From IMG/VR virus record IMGVR_UViG_3300006175_000024, positions 1 to 28,400 of that record: DNA of 28,400 nucleotides. One strand, written 5' to 3'. The notes under the pieces are model-generated. The model was not told the DNA's origin. It saw nothing but the letters and a program-made list of their open reading frames with translations, and made no database searches. The translations under genes were made by a program, and so were the position numbers. Source of the DNA: a virus. This document shows, piece after piece, positions 6,512 to 13,288 of this stretch; the first letter of the stretch is position 1; every line of letters begins with the position of its first letter.

Positions 6512-6897
6512 AGGCACGAGAAACGCGAGAGGCACGCGGCAAGTGGCTCGCGACCCTCGATCCTGGCATCGCTCGCTACGTGGACATCCTCAATGCCCAT
6601 GGCGTGGAGACGTTCGAATCGTGCCAGGGCGGCGAGGGCCATTGCTTCCCGGAGCCGACGGTGCGCTTCTCCGGGCAGAAGGGCGCCGGCTGGCAGGCAT
6701 TGGAGGTCGCGTTCAATCATGGCTTTCCGGTGCGCGCCCTTCGCCGCTACTGGTCAATCCAGGACGACGAGCCGGTCGGGCCGAACTGGGAGCTGGTCTT
6801 CTCGCGCGCGGCCAAGCCCCTTCTCGATGAGGAGGTGAAGGAACCGCCGCCGTGGCCAGCATGGATATGCGCGGCGCATGCTCCCTCGGATCGCTGA
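6508..6897 (+). CDS. conserved hypothetical actinophage protein (129 aa)
   Basis: GTG 6508 overlaps the upstream stop. The segments HGVETFESCQGGEGH, PTVRFSG and WSIQDDEPVGPNWELVF are, from memory, hallmarks of a small protein family found in many actinophage early regions and some host prophages. The conserved C/H/E residues hint at a metal site but no activity is known. This is the last gene of the coupled chain; two hairpins follow. Confidence 0.7.
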   Translation: MKARETREARGKWLATLDPGIARYVDILNAHGVETFESCQGGEGHCFPEPTVRFSGQKGAGWQALEVAFNHGFPVRALRRYWSIQDDEPVGPNWELVFSRAAKPLLDEEVKEPPPWPAWICAAHAPSDR

Positions 6898-6904
6898 AAC
6901 GCGA

Positions 6905-6964
6905 AGGCCCCACCACAAAGGGGCGGGGCCTCCACGGAAACACAGCATTGGAATCGCCGTGGAG
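6905..6964 (+). terminator. two adjacent stem-loops after the early operon
   Basis: Stem 1 is AGGCCCC (6905-6911) with GGGGCCT (6925-6931). An alternative register pairs GCCCC (6907-6911) with GGGGC (6920-6924). Stem 2 is CTCCACGG (6930-6937) with CCGTGGAG (6957-6964). They share bases at 6930-6931, so the two stems compete slightly, as in attenuators. There is no T tract, so intrinsic termination is unproven. The location, directly after a 6-kb operon, supports a termination or control role. Confidence 0.4.
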
Positions 6965-6992
6965 TTTCCCAGCCCTACCGGATGGAGCAAGC

Positions 6993-7424
6993 GTGATACG
7001 AGAGTTCGCGAGCGCCGAGCAGCGCGCCCGCACGATGATCGCGAGACTGGAGCTCGTCTCGCATGGGACGGTCGCCAAGCTCGACAGCGAAGGCGGCGGC
7101 TCCAGCGACGGCCCGCTGCTGCCTCCGGGCGGCGTGTTCGCCAAGGAAGACCTCGAGGTCGACCATCCGCACAAGAGCCACGTCTTCTATCGGCGAGCGC
7201 TGCGGAGATGCAGCACGGAGGCCGAGTTCGCCGCGCTCGCGGCAGCAGTAGAGAAGACCCTTCGGCTCTGGCGGCATTCCGCGCGACCGCCCAAGGATTC
7301 AGAAGCGTGGCGGCGTGAGGTCGGTCGTGATACGCGGCCCGCGAAGGTCGTCGCCGCGGAGTGGGAGATCAGCGCGAGCTACGTCTACCAGCTCCGCGAG
7401 CAGTTCAAGCGGGAGGCGGCGTGA
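6993..7424 (+). CDS. HTH-containing hypothetical protein (143 aa)
   Basis: GTG 6993 follows a GGAG-type site (6983-6986); the longer frame from 6852 overlaps the previous gene and both hairpins and is rejected. An N-terminal helix (FASAEQRARTMIARLELVSHG) and a middle segment with DHPHKSHVFYRRALRRC precede a C-terminal HTH-like element (AKVVAAEWEISASYVYQLRE). A DNA-binding regulator is plausible, for example of late genes, but not shown. It ends by GTGA overlap with the next frame. Confidence 0.6.
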   Translation: MIREFASAEQRARTMIARLELVSHGTVAKLDSEGGGSSDGPLLPPGGVFAKEDLEVDHPHKSHVFYRRALRRCSTEAEFAALAAAVEKTLRLWRHSARPPKDSEAWRREVGRDTRPAKVVAAEWEISASYVYQLREQFKREAA

Positions 7425-7861
7425 CTTCTATCCGACCGTCGATTACACTGGGCTGTAGTGGTCCGTCGTGCGCCCAGCGCCCGGACCGCTTCTTCCGCCC
7501 CCGAAGAAGTGACGAGGGCCACATGCAAGACGCCAAGGCAGCGCAAGCCTGCCTTCCCGGGTGCCGGTGCAAAGAGCACTTCGGGCTGGCCGAGTACATG
7601 CGCCAGCTCACCGGCAATGACTATGGGCTGCCATCGGCGCCGCTTGCTGGCAAGCACCACACGCTCCGCGTCCAAACACTGGGCCCTGAACCCGAGGACG
7701 CGATCGCGCTTCCGATACCGGTCGCTTGCGACGGCACCCTGACTTGCGGCTGCGATCCATGCGTGGCTGACCGGATGGAACGGGTCCGTCGTGGCGGGAT
7801 CGGCGCGGGTCCGGCGCAGCTTGTGCCGCGGGCACCGCGGCGACTGCGCCAGGCAGCCTGA
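7421..7861 (+). CDS. Cys-rich hypothetical protein (146 aa; start uncertain)
   Basis: GTG 7421 has GGAGG at 7412-7416 and overlaps the upstream stop. ATG 7523, with GAGGG at 7514-7518, is an equally good alternative that gives 112 aa. Cysteines occur as CLPGCRC and TCGCDPC, suggesting zinc binding. The tail is basic (VPRAPRRLRQ). No family is recognised. The 3' end is followed closely by the strong ribosome site of the next gene. Confidence 0.55.
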   Translation: MTSIRPSITLGCSGPSCAQRPDRFFRPRRSDEGHMQDAKAAQACLPGCRCKEHFGLAEYMRQLTGNDYGLPSAPLAGKHHTLRVQTLGPEPEDAIALPIPVACDGTLTCGCDPCVADRMERVRRGGIGAGPAQLVPRAPRRLRQAA

Positions 7862-7879
7862 ATCGAAAGGGAACGCCCC

Positions 7880-8896
7880 ATGTCGAGCTACGAGAGCTTC
7901 GCGACTACAGCCCCGGGACCCGCCTTCCGGCCATACTCGGATGCGTCGCCGTTCAACCAGCCGATCATCAACCCGGTCGTGCATCCGCATTCGTCGCAAC
8001 TCGTAGAAGCCGCTCTTTCAGTGTCGCATAGCCTGCCGAGCCCGGTCACGACCGACCGCACCCCGTCGAAGGACTGGTCGCACCCGATCTACTTCGCCTC
8101 GACGACCGACCCGCTCATGACGATCTCATGCTCGGGCTACAGCCTCAACGGCCACAAGATCTACGTGCCCGCCAAGGCGCAGCCGGCTGGCGGCGGCGAC
8201 GGCCACATGTTTGTGGTCCAACCTGACGGCTGGGAGTACTGCTTCTGGCAGGCATACCGCTCCGGGAACTTGCTGAAGGTCGCGACCGCCTACCGGCAAC
8301 GCTACGACGGCCTCGGGATCGTCACGCCGGCGATGACGAAGACCGACCCAACGGTTGGTGGGACGACCGCATCCTATTTCGGCGGGCACGCCGGGATGAT
8401 CCGCGCGAACGAATGGACGGCCGGCAGGATCACTCACGCGCTATTCCTTGTCATCCAGCATGGCGCGAGCGATCTGAGCTTCGGATATGGCGAACTGAAG
8501 CCGGGTGCCAACGGCCGCGGCGGCGCTGGTTCGTCGGTCTACCCGGCGTTCAAGGGAGACGCCTCCGGCGGCACGGCTCCGATGGGCGCACGGTTCTGGC
8601 TCGACATGACCGCCGACGAGATCGCCATGTCGACCGCGCCCGCATGGGAGAAGACAATCGCCCACGCCGTCGCGACCTATGGCGCCTATTTCGGCGATAC
8701 CGGCGGCGCCGGGTTCAGCTTCATGACCGAGTCGGCGATCATGTACACGTCGCTCGGTTTGCCGTCCCCGTTTGACCAGATCGCCACGGTTAGCGGTCTG
8801 CACAAAGACCCGACCTGGGGTTACACGTTCGGGTTCACCGGCCGCATCCCGTGGGGTTCGCGGCTCCGGGTCGTCGTCCCGCCGAGCCCGGCATGA
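7880..8896 (+). CDS. 338-aa protein of a host-type actinobacterial family (function unknown)
   Basis: ATG 7880 is preceded by CGAAAGGGAA (7864-7873). The protein is Gly/aromatic-rich and beta-dominated, with the motif GGGDGHMFVVQ followed by WEYCFWQAY, then GGHAGMIRANEWTAGRITHALFL, GARFWLDMT and YGAYFGDTGGAGF. I recall similar DGHM...YEFW and (A)GRIxHAL patterns in hypothetical proteins of high-GC actinobacteria; this is memory, not a search. There is no signal peptide or membrane segment. A carbohydrate-binding or hydrolase-like beta-sandwich is possible. It sits alone between the early and packaging modules, as accessory (moron) genes do. Confidence 0.7.
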   Translation: MSSYESFATTAPGPAFRPYSDASPFNQPIINPVVHPHSSQLVEAALSVSHSLPSPVTTDRTPSKDWSHPIYFASTTDPLMTISCSGYSLNGHKIYVPAKAQPAGGGDGHMFVVQPDGWEYCFWQAYRSGNLLKVATAYRQRYDGLGIVTPAMTKTDPTVGGTTASYFGGHAGMIRANEWTAGRITHALFLVIQHGASDLSFGYGELKPGANGRGGAGSSVYPAFKGDASGGTAPMGARFWLDMTADEIAMSTAPAWEKTIAHAVATYGAYFGDTGGAGFSFMTESAIMYTSLGLPSPFDQIATVSGLHKDPTWGYTFGFTGRIPWGSRLRVVVPPSPA

Positions 8897-8988
8897 GCTA
8901 CCCGTCGGACGCGATGCACGCATGCGGGCAGTAAGCGGATTGGACTGCATGACCAGCATCGTCGATCACATCCGCCGTCTCTACCCAG

Positions 8989-9105
8989 ATGCACAGAGCA
9001 TCAGGGCTCGACAGCGTGGAACGGGACCTCGTGGTCGACGTCGAGGCACGGCAGGGGGTCGATGGGGTCATGGAGGTCACGCCGATCCTGGTGGACCGCG
9101 CGTAG
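8989..9105 (+). CDS. possible 38-aa peptide or remnant of a broken small gene
   Basis: ATG 8989 to TAG 9103-9105 encodes a protein-like acidic sequence (LDSVERDLVVDVEARQGVDG). The other frame upstream, from ATG 8922 or 8949, encodes MTSIVDHIRRLYPDAQSI and then degenerates. Removing one G from GGG at 9004-9006 would join them into SIRLDSVERDLVV. It is therefore either a small independent gene or a frameshifted one. Low confidence. Confidence 0.25.
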   Translation: MHRASGLDSVERDLVVDVEARQGVDGVMEVTPILVDRA

Positions 9106-9305
9106 AGGCGTGCGTTCTCATGCCGCCCAGGGTGGACGTGGTGAACATCACCATCCGCCCAGAGCGGCTGGGCGATCACCGCCAGCCCGCGCCACAGCAG
9201 CCATAAGGCGCGGGGTCGAAAAGTCTGGCCGAAAGCGATCAGCGACCCTCGCTGTCGCCATTTCCCCCTCCGATCGCCTTAAGCTGCCGAGGAGGCGTGT
9301 TTCTG
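9106..9305. other. gene-poor gap before the packaging genes
   Basis: Together with 8897-8988 this is the largest stretch without a convincing gene. An ATG at 9120 opens only a 28-aa frame with no ribosome site. The part from 9207 is less protein-like and holds a strong hairpin (9235-9258), then a pyrimidine-rich run. Position directly before HNH-TerS-TerL fits a late promoter region and/or the cos site of HK97-type phages. Confidence 0.4.
9235..9258 (+). terminator. strong hairpin upstream of the packaging operon
   Basis: GCGA (9235-9238) pairs with TCGC (9255-9258), and CAGCGA (9240-9245) with TCGCTG (9249-9254), around a CCC loop with T9239 bulged. The following bases CATTTCCCCC contain only a short T run. 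It could terminate upstream transcription, protect the 5' end of a late mRNA, or be part of a cos/terminase site. The choice is not decidable here. Confidence 0.4.
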
Positions 9306-9560
9306 GTGGCTCGTACGCTCGAAAATGGCTATGGGCCGGCGCATAAGCGGCTTCGTCAGCGATGGGCGCTGCTGGTTGAGCGTGGCGATGTCGAGTGCGC
9401 CCGTTGCGGGTTTCTGATCGAGCCTGATGAGCCGTGGGATCTCGGCCATGACGACTTCGACCGGTCCGTGTATTCGGGGCCGGAGCATCGGCGGTGCAAC
9501 CGCGGAACGGCGGGGCGGAAGAAGCGTCGTGCGGTGAGGCGCCAATCGAGGCGGTGGTGA
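9306..9560 (+). CDS. HNH endonuclease of the packaging module
   Basis: 84 aa from GTG 9306, placed 10 bp after GGAGG (9291-9295); GTG 9297 is too close to that site. Motifs: C31xxC34 (zinc), WDLGHDD with D46/H48 (metal and catalytic), and GPEHRRCNR with H61 and C64. This is the compact HNH type regularly encoded next to terminase genes in long-tailed phages. In HK97-like cos phages it is required with terminase for specific cleavage of concatemers during packaging. Role assigned by family and position. Confidence 0.85.
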   Translation: MARTLENGYGPAHKRLRQRWALLVERGDVECARCGFLIEPDEPWDLGHDDFDRSVYSGPEHRRCNRGTAGRKKRRAVRRQSRRW

Positions 9561-9562
9561 GG

Positions 9563-9748
9563 ATGAGTGGAGGGTTCCTGGGGATCGGCATCGATGTCTG
9601 GCTCGCCCTGATGGCTCTCGTCTGTCTGAACGGCGCTGCCGTGGTCGCCGGAAGGCTTGCGTGGCGCGCGATCGAGCGACGCGACGCACGGCGCACGGCT
9701 CGCGAACTGCATGAAGCGGATCCCCGCCATTTTCCGCCGCCCGGATGA
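9563..9748 (+). CDS. small membrane protein (61 aa)
   Basis: ATG 9563, or GTG 9557 in the same frame, which overlaps the HNH stop. The N-terminus holds one transmembrane helix (GIGIDVWLALMALVCLNGAA and onward, about residues 7-28), followed by a basic cytosolic tail (WRAIERRDARRTARELHE). The function is unknown. Its place between HNH and TerS is unusual for a membrane protein. Holin activity is possible in principle, but no endolysin is nearby. Confidence 0.6.
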   Translation: MSGGFLGIGIDVWLALMALVCLNGAAVVAGRLAWRAIERRDARRTARELHEADPRHFPPPG

Positions 9749-10023
9749 GCGTTGTCGCTGCCGTAACGCGTGACCTCGGCGAGCTGCGCCGTCGGGCGCC
9801 AGACCTTGCCGACTCGGCGCTTGCCGCATCGGCTCTAGCGCTGGCCGCGGAGATCGACAGCCAGGGGAATTCGGCGACGTCGAAGTCGATGTGTGCCCGT
9901 GAGTTGCGTGACACGTTGGACCGGTTGCGGGATCTCGCGCCGAAGCAGGAGGAGAAGGACGACCTCGATGATCTCGCCGCCCGTCGCGCCCGCCGGATCG
10001 CTAAGGGGGGTTCAGGAGCCTAG
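9745..10023 (+). CDS. terS: terminase small subunit
   Basis: 92 aa; ATG 9745 overlaps the previous stop. The all-helical sequence with DLADSALAASALALAAEID, SATSKSMCARELRDTLDRLR and KDDLDDLAARRARRIA is the pattern of the short actinophage small terminase family. It recognises phage DNA and loads the large subunit. Its 3' end overlaps the large-subunit gene by 56 bp in another frame, consistent with coupled translation. Confidence 0.85.
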   Translation: MSVVAAVTRDLGELRRRAPDLADSALAASALALAAEIDSQGNSATSKSMCARELRDTLDRLRDLAPKQEEKDDLDDLAARRARRIAKGGSGA

Positions 10024-11470
10024 GGTCTGGTCGCTTCCGGAGTCGGTTTCTTCGGCTGGGGAGGAGGCGGTTGAGCTGGCTCGGATGGCCGGGCTGGTGT
10101 TGGATCCGTGGCAGGAGTTCGTGCTTGCGTCGTCGTTGGGGGAGCGGGATGACGGGAAGTGGGCGGCGTTCGAGGTCGGCGTTGTCGTTTCCCGGCAGAA
10201 CGGCAAGGGGTCGATCCTTGAGGCGCGCGAGCTGGCCGGCCTGTTTCTGCTCGGCGAGCGGCTGATTATCCATTCGGCGCATCAGTTCGACACGTCGATC
10301 GAGGCGTTTCGCAGGCTGCTGTTTCTGATCGAGGACACCCCGGACTTCGCTCGTCGCGTCAAGCGCGTGTCGCGGTCGCATGGCGAGGAGGGGATCGAGC
10401 TCAAGGGCGGGCAGCGCATCCGGTTTCGCACCCGGACGAAGGGCGGCGGTCGCGGATTCACGTCGGACTGCCTGATCCTCGATGAGGCGATGATCCTGCC
10501 GGAGAGCGCGCACAGCGCGCTGCTGCCGACGTTGTCGGCCCGGCCGAACCCGCAGGTGTGGTACACCGGCTCCGCGGTCGACCAGGAAGTCCACGAGCAC
10601 GGGATCGTGTTGGCCCGTATCCGCGAGCGCGGCCTGAAAGGTGACGACCCGGCGCTCGCGTACATGGAGTGGTCGGTCGACGAGGACGACTACAACGACG
10701 ACCCTGCCCAGGTCGCGGTCGACCCGGACGCGTGGGCGAGAGCGAATCCCGGCCTCGGGATCCGCATCTCGACCGAGCATGTCGCCCGTGAGCAACGGTC
10801 GATGGACGCGAAGGCATTCGCGGTCGAGCGGCTCGGCGTCGGCGACTGGCCGGCTACGGACGGGTCCGGGCAGCGCGTGATCGGCAGGGCCGCATGGGCA
10901 GCCTGCGAAGACGCCGAGTCGACGGTGCGTGACCCGGTGTGCTTCGCGGTGGACGTCATGCCGGACCGTTCGGCGGCGTCGATCGCTGTTGCTGGCCGCC
11001 GCGATGACGGGCTCGCGCATGTCGAGATCGTCGAGCATCGACGCGGCACCGACTGGGCTGCTGGCCGGCTCGCGGAGCTGGTCGCCGATCACAAGTCGAT
11101 CGGGGCGTTGTGCGACGCGACCGGCCCCGTCGCCTCGCTGCTTCCCGAGCTGGAAAAGCTCGGCGTCCAGGTTGAGGCGGTCAACACGAGCGAGCACGCC
11201 CAAGCCTGCGGGATGCTGTTCGATGCCGTCCAGCAGCAAACCGTCCGGCACCTCGGCAGCCTCGAGCTTGGCGCTGCGGTCGCCGGCGCGGTCAAACGGC
11301 CGCTTGGCGACTCGTGGGCGTGGTCGCGGAAGTCCTCGACGGTAGACATCTCCCCGCTCGTCGCTGTGACGTTGGCGTTGTGGGGTGCCTTGACGAAAAC
11401 GAAACCGAAGGCCCGTGCGATCGACCTGAACGCCGTGCTTCGCGACATGAACCAAACGGAGGAAACATGA
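9968..11470 (+). CDS. terL: terminase large subunit
   Basis: 500 aa from ATG 9968; the frame is open earlier but inside terS. The N-terminal ATPase has Walker A RQNGKGS (76-82) after FEVGVVV, Walker B LILDEAM with D172/E173, and a coupling-type segment VWYTGSAV. The C-terminal nuclease has acidic candidates D329 (CFAVDVMPD) and D383 (LCDATGP). It powers DNA translocation into the prohead through the portal and cuts the concatemer. The length is normal for the HK97-like actinophage family. Its stop overlaps the next ATG. Confidence 0.95.
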   Translation: MISPPVAPAGSLRGVQEPRVWSLPESVSSAGEEAVELARMAGLVLDPWQEFVLASSLGERDDGKWAAFEVGVVVSRQNGKGSILEARELAGLFLLGERLIIHSAHQFDTSIEAFRRLLFLIEDTPDFARRVKRVSRSHGEEGIELKGGQRIRFRTRTKGGGRGFTSDCLILDEAMILPESAHSALLPTLSARPNPQVWYTGSAVDQEVHEHGIVLARIRERGLKGDDPALAYMEWSVDEDDYNDDPAQVAVDPDAWARANPGLGIRISTEHVAREQRSMDAKAFAVERLGVGDWPATDGSGQRVIGRAAWAACEDAESTVRDPVCFAVDVMPDRSAASIAVAGRRDDGLAHVEIVEHRRGTDWAAGRLAELVADHKSIGALCDATGPVASLLPELEKLGVQVEAVNTSEHAQACGMLFDAVQQQTVRHLGSLELGAAVAGAVKRPLGDSWAWSRKSSTVDISPLVAVTLALWGALTKTKPKARAIDLNAVLRDMNQTEET

Positions 11471-11802
11471 GCACCACCGAGCCCGGCGTCCCCGCCGACC
11501 CCACCGCTCCCGCGCCGGACCCGGCGTCCACGCCCGTCGACCCGGCTGTGCCCGCTGACCCGCAGCCGGCCCCGGTCGAGCCGGCGCCTGTCGAAACGCC
11601 CGCTCCCGACCCGGCACCCGCTCCTGACCCGGCCCCGGCCGAGCCCGTCCCTGCTGAGCCGGCGCCGGCACCGGTCGAGGAGCCGCCCGCGGACCCCGCG
11701 CCGGCCCCGGAGGAGACGCCGGAGCCCGAGTGTGGGCCCGAGCCCGTCGTCCCGACCGTCCAGTGCCCGAACTGCGGCTACCTCGTGTCGGTCGCGATCT
11801 AA
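11467..11802 (+). CDS. Pro/Ala-rich repeat protein with C-terminal zinc knuckle (111 aa)
   Basis: ATG 11467 overlaps the terL stop. Residues 5-95 are almost only Pro, Ala, Asp, Glu, Val and Thr in PAPxPAP-like repeats, a stiff, disordered, acidic chain. The last 20 residues contain C88 and a knuckle CPNCGYLV. The very skewed composition reduces the certainty that it is coding, but the exact overlap and the ordered C-terminus support it. Position between terminase and portal suggests a packaging or portal-associated adaptor; this is inference. Confidence 0.65.
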   Translation: MSTTEPGVPADPTAPAPDPASTPVDPAVPADPQPAPVEPAPVETPAPDPAPAPDPAPAEPVPAEPAPAPVEEPPADPAPAPEETPEPECGPEPVVPTVQCPNCGYLVSVAI

Positions 11803-11806
11803 GCCG

Positions 11807-11998
11807 ATGTTCTCCACCGGCCTTGAGCTGCTCGGCCTTGCCGCTCTCACGGCCGGCGTGCTCGTACTCGCGGGACCAGGGTGGGCGCTGATCGGAGGCG
11901 GCTGCGCGCTGCTGTTCGCCGGCTACTCCGCCGACGGCGTCCACCCGTTCACCGCATTGCGAGCGAAGGTCGCTGCCCGTCGCGTCAAGGACGGGTAG
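11807..11998 (+). CDS. small hydrophobic membrane protein (63 aa)
   Basis: ATG 11807, four bases after the previous stop. Two hydrophobic segments (about 5-24 and 26-43, rich in Gly/Ala/Leu) suggest a helical hairpin in the membrane, with a basic C-terminal tail (LRAKVAARRVKDG). Small two-helix proteins before the portal gene are seen in several actinophages. No function is established to my knowledge. Confidence 0.65.
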   Translation: MFSTGLELLGLAALTAGVLVLAGPGWALIGGGCALLFAGYSADGVHPFTALRAKVAARRVKDG

Positions 11999-12001
11999 CT
12001 G

Positions 12002-13288
12002 ATGTCGCTTATCCGCCGTGCTGCGGCGCTCTCAGAGCGTCGTGGCGCGGACGGACGGCTTCCCTGGGGGGATTCGACCCCGCCGACGAACGGGTCCCTT
12101 GGCGGGTCGGTAGCCGGCGTTCCTGTCACGGAGAAATCGGCGTTGCAGGTCGCCGCGGTCTACGGATCGCTCGGGGTGATCTCCGACTCGATGGCGACGC
12201 TGCCGTTCGAGCTGTTCAACTCGCTCGACCCGGCCACGCGTAGGAAACTGCCGCCGTCACGGCTGCTTGAACAGCCATATGTCGAGATCAGCCGGATGGA
12301 CTGGATCGTGCAGTACACGATGTCGGTCGGGCTGCGCGGCAACTTCTATGGCCACATCATCGAACGTGACCAGGACCTTTACCCGTCGCAGATCAAGCCG
12401 ATCCACCCTGACCAGGCCAGGGTGCGGCGCGTCGCCTATGGGCCGAACAAGGGCGCACCCGAGTATTGGTTCGAGGGCAAGGCCGTTCCGATCGATGACG
12501 TGTTCCACGTCCGGTATCTCTCGGTGCCGGGCAGCCTCATCGGCCTGAACCCGATCGAGTACCTGCGCCACATCCTCGGGCTCGCTAGGGCACAGGATCT
12601 TTATGGGGCCTCGTACTTCGCGAACAGCGCGAACCCCAGCGGTGTGATCCAGGTCCCCGGCGATCTCGACCCTGAGGAAACCAGGGCGCTCGCGCAGGGA
12701 TGGATGCAGGCGCATCAGGGGATCGGGAACGCGAACCTGCCAGCCGTTCTCACCGGCGACGCGAAGTTCAACCCGATCACGATCACCCCCGAGGACTCGC
12801 AGTTCCTCGAATCGCGGCAGTTCTCCCAGTCGCAGATCAGCGGCATGATCTTCCGCGTCCCGCCGCACATGATCGGGATCGTCGACCGGTCCACCTCCTG
12901 GGGGACCGGGATCGAGCAGCAAGAACGCGGCTATGTCACGAACACGCTCTCCGGCTACTACGGCCGGCTCGAAGCAGCCCTGACCGCGGTCCATCCGGCG
13001 AACCGGTTCGTGCGAGCGAACCTCAGCGAACGGCTCCGCGGCGACACCCTCCAGCGCTACCAGGCGTACGGGCTCGGGATCGCATCCGGGTTCCTGTGCC
13101 AGGACGACGCGCGCGCTGCCGAGCACATGCCGCCGCTGCCCGACGAGCTCGGCCAGACCTACCTGATGCCGATCAACGCCGAGCCGCTCAAGCAGGCGGT
13201 CATGGAATCCATCGCAGCGTCCAAGCAACCACCTCCGCCTGTCGGGGGCAACGAAGACCAGCAGGGCGGAGGTAAGGCAGATGGCTGA
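12002..13288 (+). CDS. HK97-type portal protein
   Basis: 428 aa, ATG 12002 three bases after the upstream stop. The N-terminal signature KSALQVAAVYGSLGVISDSM followed by LPFELF, the central PIHPDQARVRR...YEPN-like clip region, and GTGIEQQERGYVTNTL followed by the stem-type helix are typical of the Phage_portal (HK97 gp3) family. Twelve copies form the DNA channel at one capsid vertex, which binds TerL during packaging and later the connector. The C-terminal 40 residues are Gln/Gly-rich and likely flexible. It overlaps the protease gene by 8 bp. Confidence 0.95.
   Translation: MSLIRRAAALSERRGADGRLPWGDSTPPTNGSLGGSVAGVPVTEKSALQVAAVYGSLGVISDSMATLPFELFNSLDPATRRKLPPSRLLEQPYVEISRMDWIVQYTMSVGLRGNFYGHIIERDQDLYPSQIKPIHPDQARVRRVAYGPNKGAPEYWFEGKAVPIDDVFHVRYLSVPGSLIGLNPIEYLRHILGLARAQDLYGASYFANSANPSGVIQVPGDLDPEETRALAQGWMQAHQGIGNANLPAVLTGDAKFNPITITPEDSQFLESRQFSQSQISGMIFRVPPHMIGIVDRSTSWGTGIEQQERGYVTNTLSGYYGRLEAALTAVHPANRFVRANLSERLRGDTLQRYQAYGLGIASGFLCQDDARAAEHMPPLPDELGQTYLMPINAEPLKQAVMESIAASKQPPPPVGGNEDQQGGGKADG

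Noticed and set aside
7437-7465. Promoter-like sequence with CTGTAGT before ATG 7523
   Set aside because: No acceptable -35 at proper spacing, and it may lie inside a coding frame from GTG 7421.
8893-8934. 13-aa frame overlapping the end of the 338-aa gene (ATGA)
   Set aside because: Too short, with no further support; the overlap alone is weak evidence here.
9120-9206. 28-aa frame starting MPPRVDVVNITI
   Set aside because: No ribosome site, no coupling, very short; kept only as part of the gene-poor gap.
10001-11944. 647-aa open frame on the - strand opposite terL
   Set aside because: Low-complexity Arg-rich translation and no family motif; the + strand terminase is certain.
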